The position numbers were made by a program, and so were the translations under genes. From assembly GCA_035610365.1 (NCBI GenBank), contig CM069432.1, positions 185,861,027-185,925,026 of the forward strand: 64,000 bases of DNA, read 5' to 3'. Position 1 is the stretch's first letter, and each line of letters begins with the position of its first letter. The notes below the pieces were generated by a model that did not search any database, was not told the origin of the DNA, and saw nothing but the letters and a program-made list of their open reading frames with translations. Shown here piece by piece: positions 12,710 to 22,504 of the stretch. Source of the stretch: Aquatica leii (taxonomy: Eukaryota; Arthropoda; Insecta; Coleoptera; Lampyridae).

Positions 12710-13555
12710 AATTTTTTCCACTACTAGAATTATTAAAACCTTTCTACCGGTTACTAAATCAAATTTAAAATTTAAGATATTAATTTTAAATTAAAAATCA
12801 AGTCAGTAATTCTGACAGTTGTCATTAGTTTAATAGAATTAATTTTGACGTAATTCTTAATTGTGATTTAAAACACAAAAATAAACAGATAACGTAAGTT
12901 TTTATTGCTAAAGTTGTTTAAATTGTTTAAAAACATTATTATTTTAAGCATTGATTATGTCTAAAACATATTTAACTCAATAATATTCACATTTAATTAA
13001 GCGCGAACTTCAAATAACTTACTTTTTAAAATCGAATTAATTTATTAATTGAGCGATTTGAAAACTTAAATTAGCATTAAATAAAATCTCTTGCTCTTGG
13101 TACGCAGTTTGGTAAACTTTTTTTCTATGAAACTGTTGTAGTATTATCAGAAAATGTAAATATGTTCATTATTAACTACTAGTTAATAATGAAATATTAT
13201 TTACCTGCGGTTAAAAAAGTACAACTTCACGGCCTTCTATTATACGTAATAATGCAAGCGTATACAACTAGTAGTGGAAAAATAATATTTTAGACTCCAG
13301 CAAAAACTTTTCTTTTAAACACTGTTCTAACCTATAAATCTGTGATAAACGGCTGAGAAAAATTATTTGTGCATTGTCATTACGTTTAACACCTTTGCCG
13401 TAAAATTTTTATAGAACTTTACACGTTTTCTATAATTTTGTTCTACAAGTTAAAAAAATGTAATATTTGTTTTGCATAAAAAAGTATTTTTTGCTTATTG
13501 AAATGTCAAACATTAAAAGCGTACAAATGTGATATTTTAAGCAGCTTACAAGCAA
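12710..13555. other. Intergenic between hairpin and SINE-like head
   Basis: No gene. Contains CTAGTAGTGGAAAAATAAT near 13268-13286, the inverted partner of sequence next to the hairpin at 12.7 kb, and a palindromic ATTAACTACTAGTTAAT near 13172. Confidence 0.5.
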
Positions 13556-13632
13556 TACGCCGTGGTGCAGAATGTTCAATGTCTCCCATTACGCCGAGAG
13601 TCCGTGGTTCAATTCCCGTAACTGCCACTTCT
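13556..13632 (+). repeat. tRNA-like SINE head (A- and B-box-like)
   Basis: A B-box-like GGTTCAATTCC at 13606-13616 (consensus GGTTCGANTCC) sits about 40 bases after a weak A-box-like TGGTGCAGAATG at 13563. It ends with a GCCAC-type 3' side. The predicted acceptor arms do not pair, and the anticodon loop is irregular, so this is not a functional tRNA gene. It fits the tRNA-derived head of a SINE. The SINE body and tail cannot be delimited. Confidence 0.5.
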
Positions 13633-13810
13633 AAAAACTTGTAAAACAACCACCGTTGCTTTAATTAAAAGCTAAAATTTAACATTTTCGATAAAACGGC
13701 GTTCCATTCCCACCAAAACTGTGTCAAAACTAACGTTATGGGCTTTTATCTTATATGCAGTGGCTATATCAAGAATAACTTTATCCCGCGCTGTCTCACC
13801 TGGCATTAAT

Positions 13811-14990
13811 TTACTTTTCTGAAGTTTTTTTTTGAGGAAATGTTTCTATTTCTATTTCTTCAAATTTATTTAATCCTTTATTTGCACAAGCAATGAAATT
13901 ATTTGCAACTTTCTGTACGGCATCAAAATTTTTCACTAGATTTTTTAGTTCTGAACATGTTTGTGATACCATATAAAAAGCATTTAAGATATCTAAACCT
14001 GAGGTTTGTAGGTATTTGGAGAGAAACGTAGTTATTTCAAATATTCTTAAGAATGTTTTTATTGTTTCATATTTACACAATGATTCTAAATATACTTTTG
14101 CTTTTGCACGGACATCAGGTTTAAAATTTAAATTTTGTTGTATAGTTTCCAAAGTAATAATTAATGTTACATATAACGGCTTTATAGTTGAATCCGAGTT
14201 TCAGAACGAACCAAACATTTTTTCAACGCTATATCTTTAGACCACCAACGTGTTTCTACAATAGTTGAATCTTCTCTTATTTCCGTGCTCTTTAGTTTGT
14301 TCCCAGATATTCATACATTTGCAGGATTCTCTAAAAAATGCTGCACGTCATTTAGTAAGCTAAAGAATGATGCACTTTGAAGTACAGCCTTAGTAGTATC
14401 TCCTAAAACTAAATTTAATACATGTGCATAGCACCAGACATGAGTTGGCCTAGACTTTTTAGAAAGCCATGCAGAAATTCCATTATATTGCCCTTGCATA
14501 TTTGCAGCGCCATCGGTTGAATTGCCAATGCACTTCGTTATCTCTATATTACAAAATTTTAAAAATGAATCTATTAAGCAAAACGTATCCTTTCCAGTTG
14601 AAAATTTACACTCTACAACAGCGAGAAGTGTTTCATAAACACAAAGGTCTGTCATATATCGTATAATAATTGAACATTGATCTTTGAATAAAATGTCCTC
14701 TGTTGTATCCACTTGTAATGAAAACATACCAGCTCCTCCAAACTATAATTTTCGTACTTCTGCTTGATGTAAAGACTTTTAATTGTGAAATAGTAAATGA
14801 TCAAAATAGATGAACTGGTATCAGAAGTCAAAGAAAACGCTATACAAACTGAACAAAGACATTTTGTTTCTCGCTATATGTCAGCCACTTCCGATTGGAA
14901 CCATCTTTCCAAAACATAGCTGTTTTTAACACAGAATCATTAATGTCTTGCTTCGGATAATATTTAAAAAATAAATCGAGTTTACCTTAT
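13811..14990 (-). pseudogene. ZMYM1-like hAT transposase, broken
   Basis: From 14.99 kb downwards: a TTF/zinc-finger-like region (RKWLTYSEKQNVF, in a frame with stops); then a clear DDE-type block with FSLQVDTTEDILFKDQCSI, NSTDGAANMQGQYNGISAW and THVWCYAHVLNLVLGDT; then TIVETRWWSKDIAL and a C-terminal helical segment. These are hallmarks of the ZMYM1-like group of hAT transposases: first Asp in QVDTT, second in STDGAAN, and the C-x2-H motif CYAH. A TGA interrupts after HFLENPANV at about 14310, and a frameshift separates the last segment near 14160-14220. Terminal repeats were not found. Confidence 0.8.
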
Positions 14991-15552
14991 TCAAGATATA
15001 CAAAACGAACATGTAAAAACGTTTGTCAATTTTACACATTTTTGAACACTGGCTTTCAAAAGTTTTTCTTTCTTCAATCTCCTCCTTTAGGCTTTCTCTG
15101 TTATCTATTGTTTAGCCCACCAAACATAAATCCCAAGTCCCAGTAACGTTTGTTAAAATTTAAAAGCCGTTCAGAGCGTAGTAATTTAAAAAATTGCTAT
15201 TGTTATTGTAAAGCAGAGTTGTAAAGATAACAGAAATCTGTTTCTATTTAAGTAACACAAAAAACACGTGCGCGAACACTCGTACAGTTATTGTGTTTTC
15301 ATTCATTTAATTATTAAGTTACCTACTTGAAACAACTAAATAGTTGGGTAAATAACAGAAATGTTTATTAGTAACTAGAATGATAAATAAAATTGAAAAA
15401 CAACCAGCAGCGGTTCCCTCACATTATTATGCAAAATTGGCATCTTTAACATATCAAATTTCGTAACTAATTTGATCGGTCTATGACAATCTTATAAACA
15501 AGCGCAATATTATGCAATATTATCAATTATATATCCGGTCCAAGCTGTCACC
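14991..15552. other. Intergenic, possible remains of hAT 5' region
   Basis: Sequence upstream of the ZMYM1-like hAT on its strand. Short broken frames only; no terminus could be identified before the neighbouring ZBED-type hAT begins at 15561. Confidence 0.4.
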
Positions 15553-16382
15553 ATAGCTGTAAGAAATGGGAAGTGCGATTCTTTTTGTAGAATTGATTCT
15601 AATTGAATCAAACCACTAGCGAAAGTTGTAAATTACTTGTTTGGTACAGTTTGTTTCCTGTTATTATCGTGATGAAAAGCAAAGCCACAAGTAAAAGATC
15701 CAAAATGTTGATAAACAAAATGAAATATTTTAGAATCAAAATAATATTCTCGCAAAAAAAGGTAATCAGTTTGTCGATATACAATAGCCGACTGACAATT
15801 TTTTTGCAAGAATTGTATCAATTAAGTACAAAAATACTAATTTGGCGGGCGAATCTGATTTTACAGAAAGGCGTTCAACCGAGGTTTAATTATAAGATGA
15901 GTTTGACAAAATATTTTGCGCACGTGGTGTATACAAAAACATCTTACCAACGGCAACAGAAATTTACACAATTAATCAAATGTAAAATCTTTTTTTTTTT
16001 TTGGTAAGCTAGAAGATTGCATTTATCTGCTAGGCATGTACATACATGTCGCAATTTTTAGAAAAATAAAAATTACAGTTAATTTTACAAAAAAAATTCC
16101 TAAAATGGACCTTCGTTATACAAAATTACATCTATTTTAATTTGATTTAAGATTTTAATAAATGCATGGCATGTCTTACTTTTCCGATAATTACGATCTG
16201 AGCGATGAAACAACAAATAAAGCGTGGCAAATTGAAAGCCGGTTTTTATATGGGAACAATTATTGCAAATATTACATTTATTTGTCTACTGGGTGGTTTT
16301 GGTCTTCTTATGGTTATTGCTCATCAGTGATTCAGTATTCAGTGGTGTTAAATTTGTTTGCTGTGTTTCGTTACTTACAAAA

Positions 16383-17672
16383 ATGAATAGAAAGCGCAGC
16401 TGTATTTGGCGTCATTTTACCAAAATGAATGACGTCAAAGCGAAATGTGAATTGTGTTCTACATCTCGGCAAGACACCCCGCAGGTTTACAATCCGTTAC
16501 TCCTTCAGCTTCTTTATCAAATTCAATAAATATAGATACTACAGTATTACTTTTTAGGTCGACTACTTCTGCGGCCTCTTCTATTTCAACATATTCAACC
16601 ACTGCTTTAAGAGGCTTAAGTAGCTCTGCAGAAAAGGAATCGCAAAATTTAATCTCAGAATTTTTGCAGAGGCCGCTACCAATAAATAAATCAAAAGAAA
16701 TAGATGAGCAACTAATAAAAATAATTGTTAGTATGCAGCTATTATCCATTTGCAATAGTAGAAGAAACAGAGTTTACAAAATTCTTAAAATTATTAAATC
16801 CATCATATAATCTGCCTTCTAGAAAAAGTGTTTCACAAATTTTACTTGATCAAACATATAATATAACAACTGAACGAGTTAAAGAACAATTAACACTTGC
16901 TAAATCTGTAACAGTAACTACAGATGGCTGGACATCTATCAACAACGACAGTTTATTATTTATATTGCTGTTACTGTTCATTTTGTCGACGATAAATGTG
17001 AGATTATTATTATTATTATTATTAGATTATTTTCTATTTAATAAAAGTCATACGGCGCCAAACGTATCTAAGAAACTTAAGCAAGTGTTGCACGAATAGA
17101 ATGTATTCAAAAAAGTAAAGGTTGTTGTAAGTGATAACGCAGCAAATATGAAAGCGGCTGTAAGATTGTGTGACTGGAACCATGTGACTTGCTTTGCAAA
17201 TTTGTTCCATCTAATAGTTAAAAAAGTTTATTAGCTATTCAAAAAACCCAAAAGAAGTCAAAAATATAGTTCGATATTTCAAGAAACTTCCAGTCTTGGC
17301 ACAAAAATTAAGAGATATTCAAGACAAATGGGTTTTGATCAAACTTTTAATTTAAAGCAAAATGTCCCAACCAGATGGAACTCAATATTTGAAATGTTTA
17401 CTAAAATTATTAAATTAAAAGAACCGTTAGTTACTACTATGGCTATAATTCAGTGCGAGCATGAACAATTAAGTTCGGAAGTGTGGAATGTGTTGCAGCA
17501 TTCAACAAAAGCATTTAAATTTTATTTACGTAATCATCGTAGAAATTAGTGCCGAGAAAAATGTTACAATTTCAAAAATTATAACATTTAGTTTTCTATT
17601 AAAAGAGTATTGTGAAAAATGTTATCCAGTTCGTATCTTCCAGAAAAAACAAAACAAATGGTTACTATATTA
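16383..17672 (+). pseudogene. ZBED-like hAT transposase, N-terminal and central part
   Basis: Starts MNRKRSCIWRHFTKMNDVKA with C-E-L-C after it, the first half of a BED zinc finger; the His pair is not seen. After a Ser/Thr-rich linker and a frameshift near 16740 comes YPFAIVEETEFTKFLKLLNP and LPSRKSVSQILLD, then the first catalytic block VTVTTDGWTSINND (Asp codon 16923-16925). The second block VVVSDNAANMKAAV follows (Asp codon 17133-17135), then TRWNSIFEMFTKIIKLKEP. In-frame stops at 17099 and in the segment after it, plus several frameshifts, inactivate it. Reading continues to SSSYLPEKTKQMVTI at 17670, where piggyBac enters. The family excises and inserts DNA through this RNase H-like fold. 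Confidence 0.85.
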
Positions 17673-17673
17673 A

Positions 17674-20491
17674 CCCTCATGTACACAGTAGATTTTTATG
17701 TTGACTGTGCACAGTTAAGGTACCCGGGTACCTATATAAGTTTTACATGGGAAAAGCAATACTTCTTCAATTGTTTTGCAGGTTGCAGGTGCATACAGCA
17801 TATGGTATATTTACTGTATGTTAATTATAAAATGTATTTCTAAATCGATAATTACATATTAAGCTTCAAATAAATACCGATGTCCGCAAAAAATACCTAG
17901 AATGCTGCTAATAAGGGTCGATTTGCGAAGTTATTGTTAATTGTTTACTTTTTAAATTCTTAATAAATATGTCTTACAATAATTAATTTTGTATCAATTT
18001 ATGTAAGTACCTATTTATGACTTCTGATAATGACAATCATCCAATTGTAGGATAATGAGTTTTGGTCAAAGTGAAATTTATATAGCTCATTAGCGTAATT
18101 GATACTTTTGGAGTATTTATAAGGAAAGTCATAAATTCTTTGAAATAAGTTATCTTCTCTACGCTCTACAGTGAAGTGTTATTATATTCACCAGTTCATT
18201 TAGTCAAAGAACACAATTGATTTTGAAATCAAGGAATTATCAGGGGCAGAATATAAGAGGTACGTTTGATTATTTATTGGTGTAATAGGTAGTATACTAA
18301 GCTTTGTTTTGTTTATCTTCATTTAGACTCAGCTACGAGCAGCAACAGGCATATTTATCAACCTTACATGAAGAAGAGTTGAGTGATAGTGATGCTGAAG
18401 ATTTTAATAAGAATTCTGAGAACGAATCGATTGCACCACAACCAAGAACAGGTGATTTGTCCGATTTTTCGGATGTTGAAGATGTGAATGTTGACGCAGA
18501 TGTTGAAATAGAATTAGAGAAAAATTCTTCGGAAGAGGAAGTTGATGGGAATAACGTTACCACTAGTGATGAAGATATTGCTCCATCGTACTTCGTAGCT
18601 AAAGATGGGACTAAATCGAAAAAGACACCAGTGCTGTTACTCGTATTCAGAAGCATAACATTGTTCGTAAAAAGCTTGGACCCGTGGCATCAACTAAAGG
18701 TTTATCAGTAGTTGATACGTTCAAATCAATCTTTTGTGAAGAAATGATAGATATTATTGTGCGGGAAACCAATAGAAAAGCTGACCGTGTTTTCCAGATA
18801 TGGAATGCAGAGAATCTAAACAAGCCGAATAAAAGGTAGAGAAATTTGAATACTCAAGAATTGTATGCATATATTGGTATCCTCATAGCGATGAGTGAAC
18901 AACATTCCAATAACCAGCACCTCAAAGTGTTGTGGAAGACGGATTCGTATCCCTTGTATCAAGCTACAATGGGAATCAACCGATTTCGAAAGATATACCG
19001 GTTCATTCGATTTGATAACGAGAACACCAGAAGAGAGCGACTAGAATCGGACAAGGCGGCTGCTATAGCGGATCTCTGGTTGATGCTAAATGCAAATTTA
19101 TCATCAAAGTATGTGCCAACTTATTGTATTACGGTAGACAAGCAGCTCTTCCCTTTTAAAGGCAGGACAAGGTTTACACAGTACATTCCATCCAAACCCG
19201 CAAAAAAACGACATAAAAATTTGGTGGGTTTGTGATGCGCGAACATCATACCCAATTACCAGACAGATATATACTGGTAAAGGACCGTATGATCCAGAGA
19301 AGGATCAGGGACAGCGAGTTGTAAAGGACTTATGCTTACAGTTCAAAGGATCGGGACGAAACGTCACCATGGACAATTTTTTCACGGTATTACCCTTGGC
19401 TTCTCTATTACTCAGCTAAAGACGATCAATGGTTGGAACACTAAAGCAAAACAAGCCTTACATCCCAAAAGAGATGAAGAAGAGTAAAGATAAAGAGGTA
19501 CTGTCCTCCATATTCGGATTCAGTGAAGATGGCAAAGTTACCATTTGCTTCTATGTCCCAAAGAAAAAACGCATAGTTACTGTACTGTCAACTATGCATA
19601 ATAATATGGACATCACCGGAACTAAACAAAAACCGAAAGTTATCACATACTACAACGCAACTAAAAAATGTGTAGACAATATGGATAAAATGATCAGTCA
19701 TTATTCAACAAAAAAAGACAGTTCGTTGAACGCAAGCAATGTTTTTCAATATATTAGATATAGCGTCCCTAGCAGCCTATATAATTTACTCCAAAAACAA
19801 CCCAACAACACGCAAGGTGTCACACAGCCGACGCAATTTCTTTGGAGATCTAGGAAAACAATTATCCATGCCTGAAATTGAAATGCGCTCAAAGACGAAT
19901 AAGTTTTTGAAAAATTTTACAACAAAATCTGAAATAGAGGCTATACTAGGACATCCGGTGATCCTTCTTCTACAATCCTCGACACAGCCACCACAAAGGA
20001 CGCTTCTGAACGCTCGAAACACGTCCGGAGCTGTTTTGTTTGTAGATCAACATCCTCATTTCAAAGGAAGACTCGAAAATGTTGCGAAATTTGTAAACGA
20101 CCGATCTGTAATGAGCATTCCGTAATAATAACAATTGCACTTTGTAAGTCGTCTTATATGTAAAAAGAAACTACACCTTTATCAACCAATACATCTTTTA
20201 TATTACTATTTTTCTTGTTTTACTTCTTCCTACCTTATTTATAGATATAAATGTATACTGCTATGGAGGTATGGAAGTACCTTGAATGTGCACTTGAGGT
20301 GTAAACTCCTTTTTTTTTGGCCAAAACTCGTTGTTTTATTGACTTATTTGATTGTATCATTATGTAATCAACTTAAGATGGATTGATTTAGGCTAAACAG
20401 AAGTTTCAACAATGTAGCTCAAAGTAAAGTAATAAAAAAACAAATATGAAGATGAAAAAGGTACCGTGGTACCTTACTGTGCACATAAGGG
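17674..20491 (+). mobile_element. piggyBac transposon inserted in the hAT
   Basis: The left end is CCCTCATGTACACAGTA; the right end reads inward CCCTTATGTGCACAGTA. The left flank is TTAA (17670-17673) and the right flank TAAT (20492-20495), a one-step-decayed TTAA duplication. Each end carries a subterminal palindrome: GGTACCCGGGTACC at 17719-17732 and GGTACCGTGGTACC at 20460-20473. The left end holds an extra 26 bp or so with a second TGTGCACAGT copy. Length 2818 bp is close to autonomous piggyBac elements. hAT coding similarity resumes immediately after the right end. Confidence 0.92.
18304..20127 (+). pseudogene. piggyBac transposase, frameshifted
   Basis: An acidic N-terminal region (about 18330-18600) precedes the DDD domain. 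First catalytic Asp lies in ITVDKQLFPFKGR (19137-19139), second in NVTMDNFF (19372-19374), third in CVDNMDKMISHYSTKK (19675-19677). All three are kept. The C-terminal cysteine-rich cross-brace finger (C-F-V-C ... C-C-E-I-C ... I-C-N-E-H) is readable at about 20025-20122 in a different frame from the main body. Frameshifts occur near 18620, 19205-19230 and 19730-19850, a TAG at 18838, and more before the C-terminal finger. The true start is unclear: a candidate splice acceptor (TTCATTTAG) at about 18328 suggests an upstream exon. Transposases of this family cut at TTAA without leaving a footprint. Confidence 0.9.
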
Positions 20492-20495
20492 TAAT

Positions 20496-20860
20496 GAAAA
20501 AACTAACAACAAGGTTGCGGACAATCATATATTTGCCATTCCTACGTTTACAGATTCACGTTTTAAAAGGCAAGCGTTTTCGAAAAATAATGCCTTTGAA
20601 GAAGCCAAAGAATGGGTGACAAAGTCGGTTACACAGATTAAGGTGTCTAATAAGGGTGATGATAAACGAGCAGCCGAAGAAAACGCTTGCAACGAAACAG
20701 AAAGCGCACAAACCTGTTCGTCGACTACAACGTGGGAAGAATTTGATAAAAAGACTGTCCATTTAATCCAACAGGAAAATCCTACTGCAGTAGCTATAAT
20801 CAAGGTAAATAAATGTCTTCAAGAACATATATTCTACCCTAGACTCTTTATTTGTTTTTA
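20496..20860 (+). pseudogene. ZBED-like hAT transposase, C-terminal part
   Basis: The frame resumes after piggyBac with HIFAIPTFTDSRFKRQAFSK and NNAFEEAKEWVTKSV, the family's LATFLDPRFK...AF region downstream of TRWNS. A frameshift is needed between the junction and this segment. A possible splice donor (AAG|GTAAAT) follows AVAIIK at about 20803. No hATC dimerisation motif (family pattern W..N...YP.L) is visible before the right terminus, so the C-terminus is deleted or beyond recognition. Confidence 0.8.
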
Positions 20861-21069
20861 AATTTTAATTTGAAATATTTGTAAAAGCTGTTTAACTGTT
20901 AAGTAATGCATTTATTTTTCAATGCTTTGTTAATTATAGTTTTATTTTTTGTTAAACTTTTTTATGTTTTTGTTGAAAAACATGTTTTTGAATTATTTTA
21001 TTAAAGTTACTAACTAAAATATTTGCCTAAAATCAATAGCTTCTCGATCTCAGAACAATTTATATTCGC

Positions 21070-21265
21070 ATGCGGATTAAAGTACGTTCCGTTCCGATTC
21101 AATTCAAGATTCGAACCGAAAAATAATTCCCGAACTGCAAATGTAAGAGATTTTCATTTTCAAGACTTGCGCGTTTACCGATTCAATAAGATTTGGCGAA
21201 CGACTAAAGTGAGTCGAATCTTTCGGGTCATATCGGTGATTCGTTTGCTTTGAAGGAATCGTTCG
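21070..21265. repeat. GATTC/GAATC-rich subterminal region of the hAT
   Basis: Many short, irregular copies of GATTC or GAATC in both orientations in under 200 bp. Subterminal transposase-binding repeats of this kind are usual for hAT elements. A smaller cluster lies just inside the left end at 15580-15612. Confidence 0.6.
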
Positions 21266-21440
21266 CAAACGGCATATCTCTAATAGCTGTCACACCATAT
21301 AGGGTTGTAACATCGGCGCAGCGAATTGTATTTTGACAATATATGACATGTACAGTGAAAGCATGCTGCTGAAAAATGCTCTGTTACGTTATATGTAGTA
21401 CGTACATACGTAAATAGTATAATTTTTTTTCAATGTAATT

Positions 21441-21480
21441 GGCCATTTGCCCGATCTGCCATATGGCCAGTCCGAGCCTG
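21441..21480 (-). mobile_element. Orphan hAT-like terminus
   Basis: On the minus strand this begins CAGGCTCGGACTGGCC and continues with GGCAGATCGGGCAAATGGCC, a terminus style seen in hAT elements (CAGG- start). No second copy is seen nearby, so it is an isolated end. Confidence 0.5.
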
Positions 21481-21849
21481 CCTATAACAAAAAAAGTTAC
21501 ATCCTACTACTATAGTTTAGTTATGTAATACGCTTACATATGCTTCATACAAAAATGTTGAGTACATACTAACTTTATGGGTACCGACAGTACGTAACAA
21601 ACAATTCAATATTATAAGAAATATACACACAATAATATCGATAGTAGATAAAAAAATTATAATGTAATCGACAGCAAAGTAGGCATTTTACTGAGAAAGA
21701 TCAACACCTCGCTAACGTATAGTTGTATTTACAAATTCCACAAAATCAAGTTTGTCCATTTTGTTGGCAATTATAGTTACAAAGTAAACAACATCGAAAA
21801 AATCATGAAATTTTTGCGTGTGTCGTGAAGACTATTAATTCATAAAATA
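21481..21849. other. Intergenic, no gene seen
   Basis: AT-rich, no recognisable feature between the orphan hAT terminus and the recombinase remnant. Confidence 0.5.
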
Positions 21850-21852
21850 TTG

Positions 21853-22500
21853 ATGAAAAAAGACGAAAATCATTGCGAGGGCATTTTCTTTGATGTGAGT
21901 GAAACTGCGGCTATTGTTACTGACGATCTATTACCGGGTAAATCAAATGAGCGGTATGAAAGGACATTCCAAATTTTTGAAGATTGGCGTCGAGAAAAAA
22001 AAGTTACTTCACTTACCGAAGAAGTATTTCTTGTGTATTTTACGGAAATAGCAAGTTTGCAGATATCCTCAAGTCTTTGGAGCATTTATTCTATGCTTAT
22101 TGCATACTTAAAGCGAGAATCGACTGGTTACCAACCAAAAAAATCTAAATGTTTGTCTCGGGATCAGATTGATAAATTTCTTCTTTAAGGAACTTTTATT
22201 GGTGAAAGTAACAATGGGCAAATATGTACCTGAAATTAATGTATGTTTATATTTCTTATTAGTAGACGCTAGGGGCGACGTTACCAATTTAAAAAGACAT
22301 GGAGGATAGCAAAGTACAACGGTTGCTGAGGTCTATATCGAAGATTCGATTTAAAATAAGCAAGATATAGCAAGAAAAATAAAATCAATGCCAGCGAAAA
22401 ACACAACTACTAGTATGGGCAATAATTCCTCTACTAGTAATGATTTATCCACAATCTCTACGGTCACACCGGTAATGAGATTTCGACTGGGACTTTTAAT
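21853..22500 (+). pseudogene. Crypton-like tyrosine recombinase, broken
   Basis: The N-terminal part (21853-22188) reads ERYERTFQIFEDWRREKK, then SLWSIYSMLIAYLKRES and KKSKCLSRDQIDKFLL: the SAM-like core-binding domain of a tyrosine recombinase family common as Crypton-like genes in arthropods. A TAA ends it. About 95 bp later another frame gives LKRHGG, a TAG where the family has Trp (22307-22309), then STTVAEVYIEDS with the nucleophile Tyr at 22334-22336, and a Ser/Thr-rich tail. The catalytic Arg/Lys/HxxR stretch between the two parts is deleted, and part of the core-binding domain also looks shortened. Inactive. Confidence 0.75.
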
Positions 22501-22504
22501 CAAA

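Larger units (their letters stand above)
15561..21282 (+). mobile_element. ZBED-type hAT transposon with 8-bp target duplication, split by piggyBac
   Basis: An identical octamer ATAGCTGT lies at 15553-15560 and 21283-21290, the size expected for hAT. The right end read inward is TAGAGATATGCC, followed by a GATTC-rich zone; the left end is AAGAAATGGGAAGTGCGATTC-like and also leads into GATTC repeats (15580-15612). Both ends therefore share terminus style and subterminal GATTC motifs (right copies at 21070-21260). Transposase pieces fall inside at 16383-17672 and 20496-20860. The interior is interrupted by a 2.8-kb piggyBac element. Without it the hAT is about 2.9 kb. Confidence 0.85.

Noticed and set aside
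13556..13632. Functional tRNA gene
   Set aside because: B box is good but acceptor and anticodon arms do not pair; listed as SINE-like instead.
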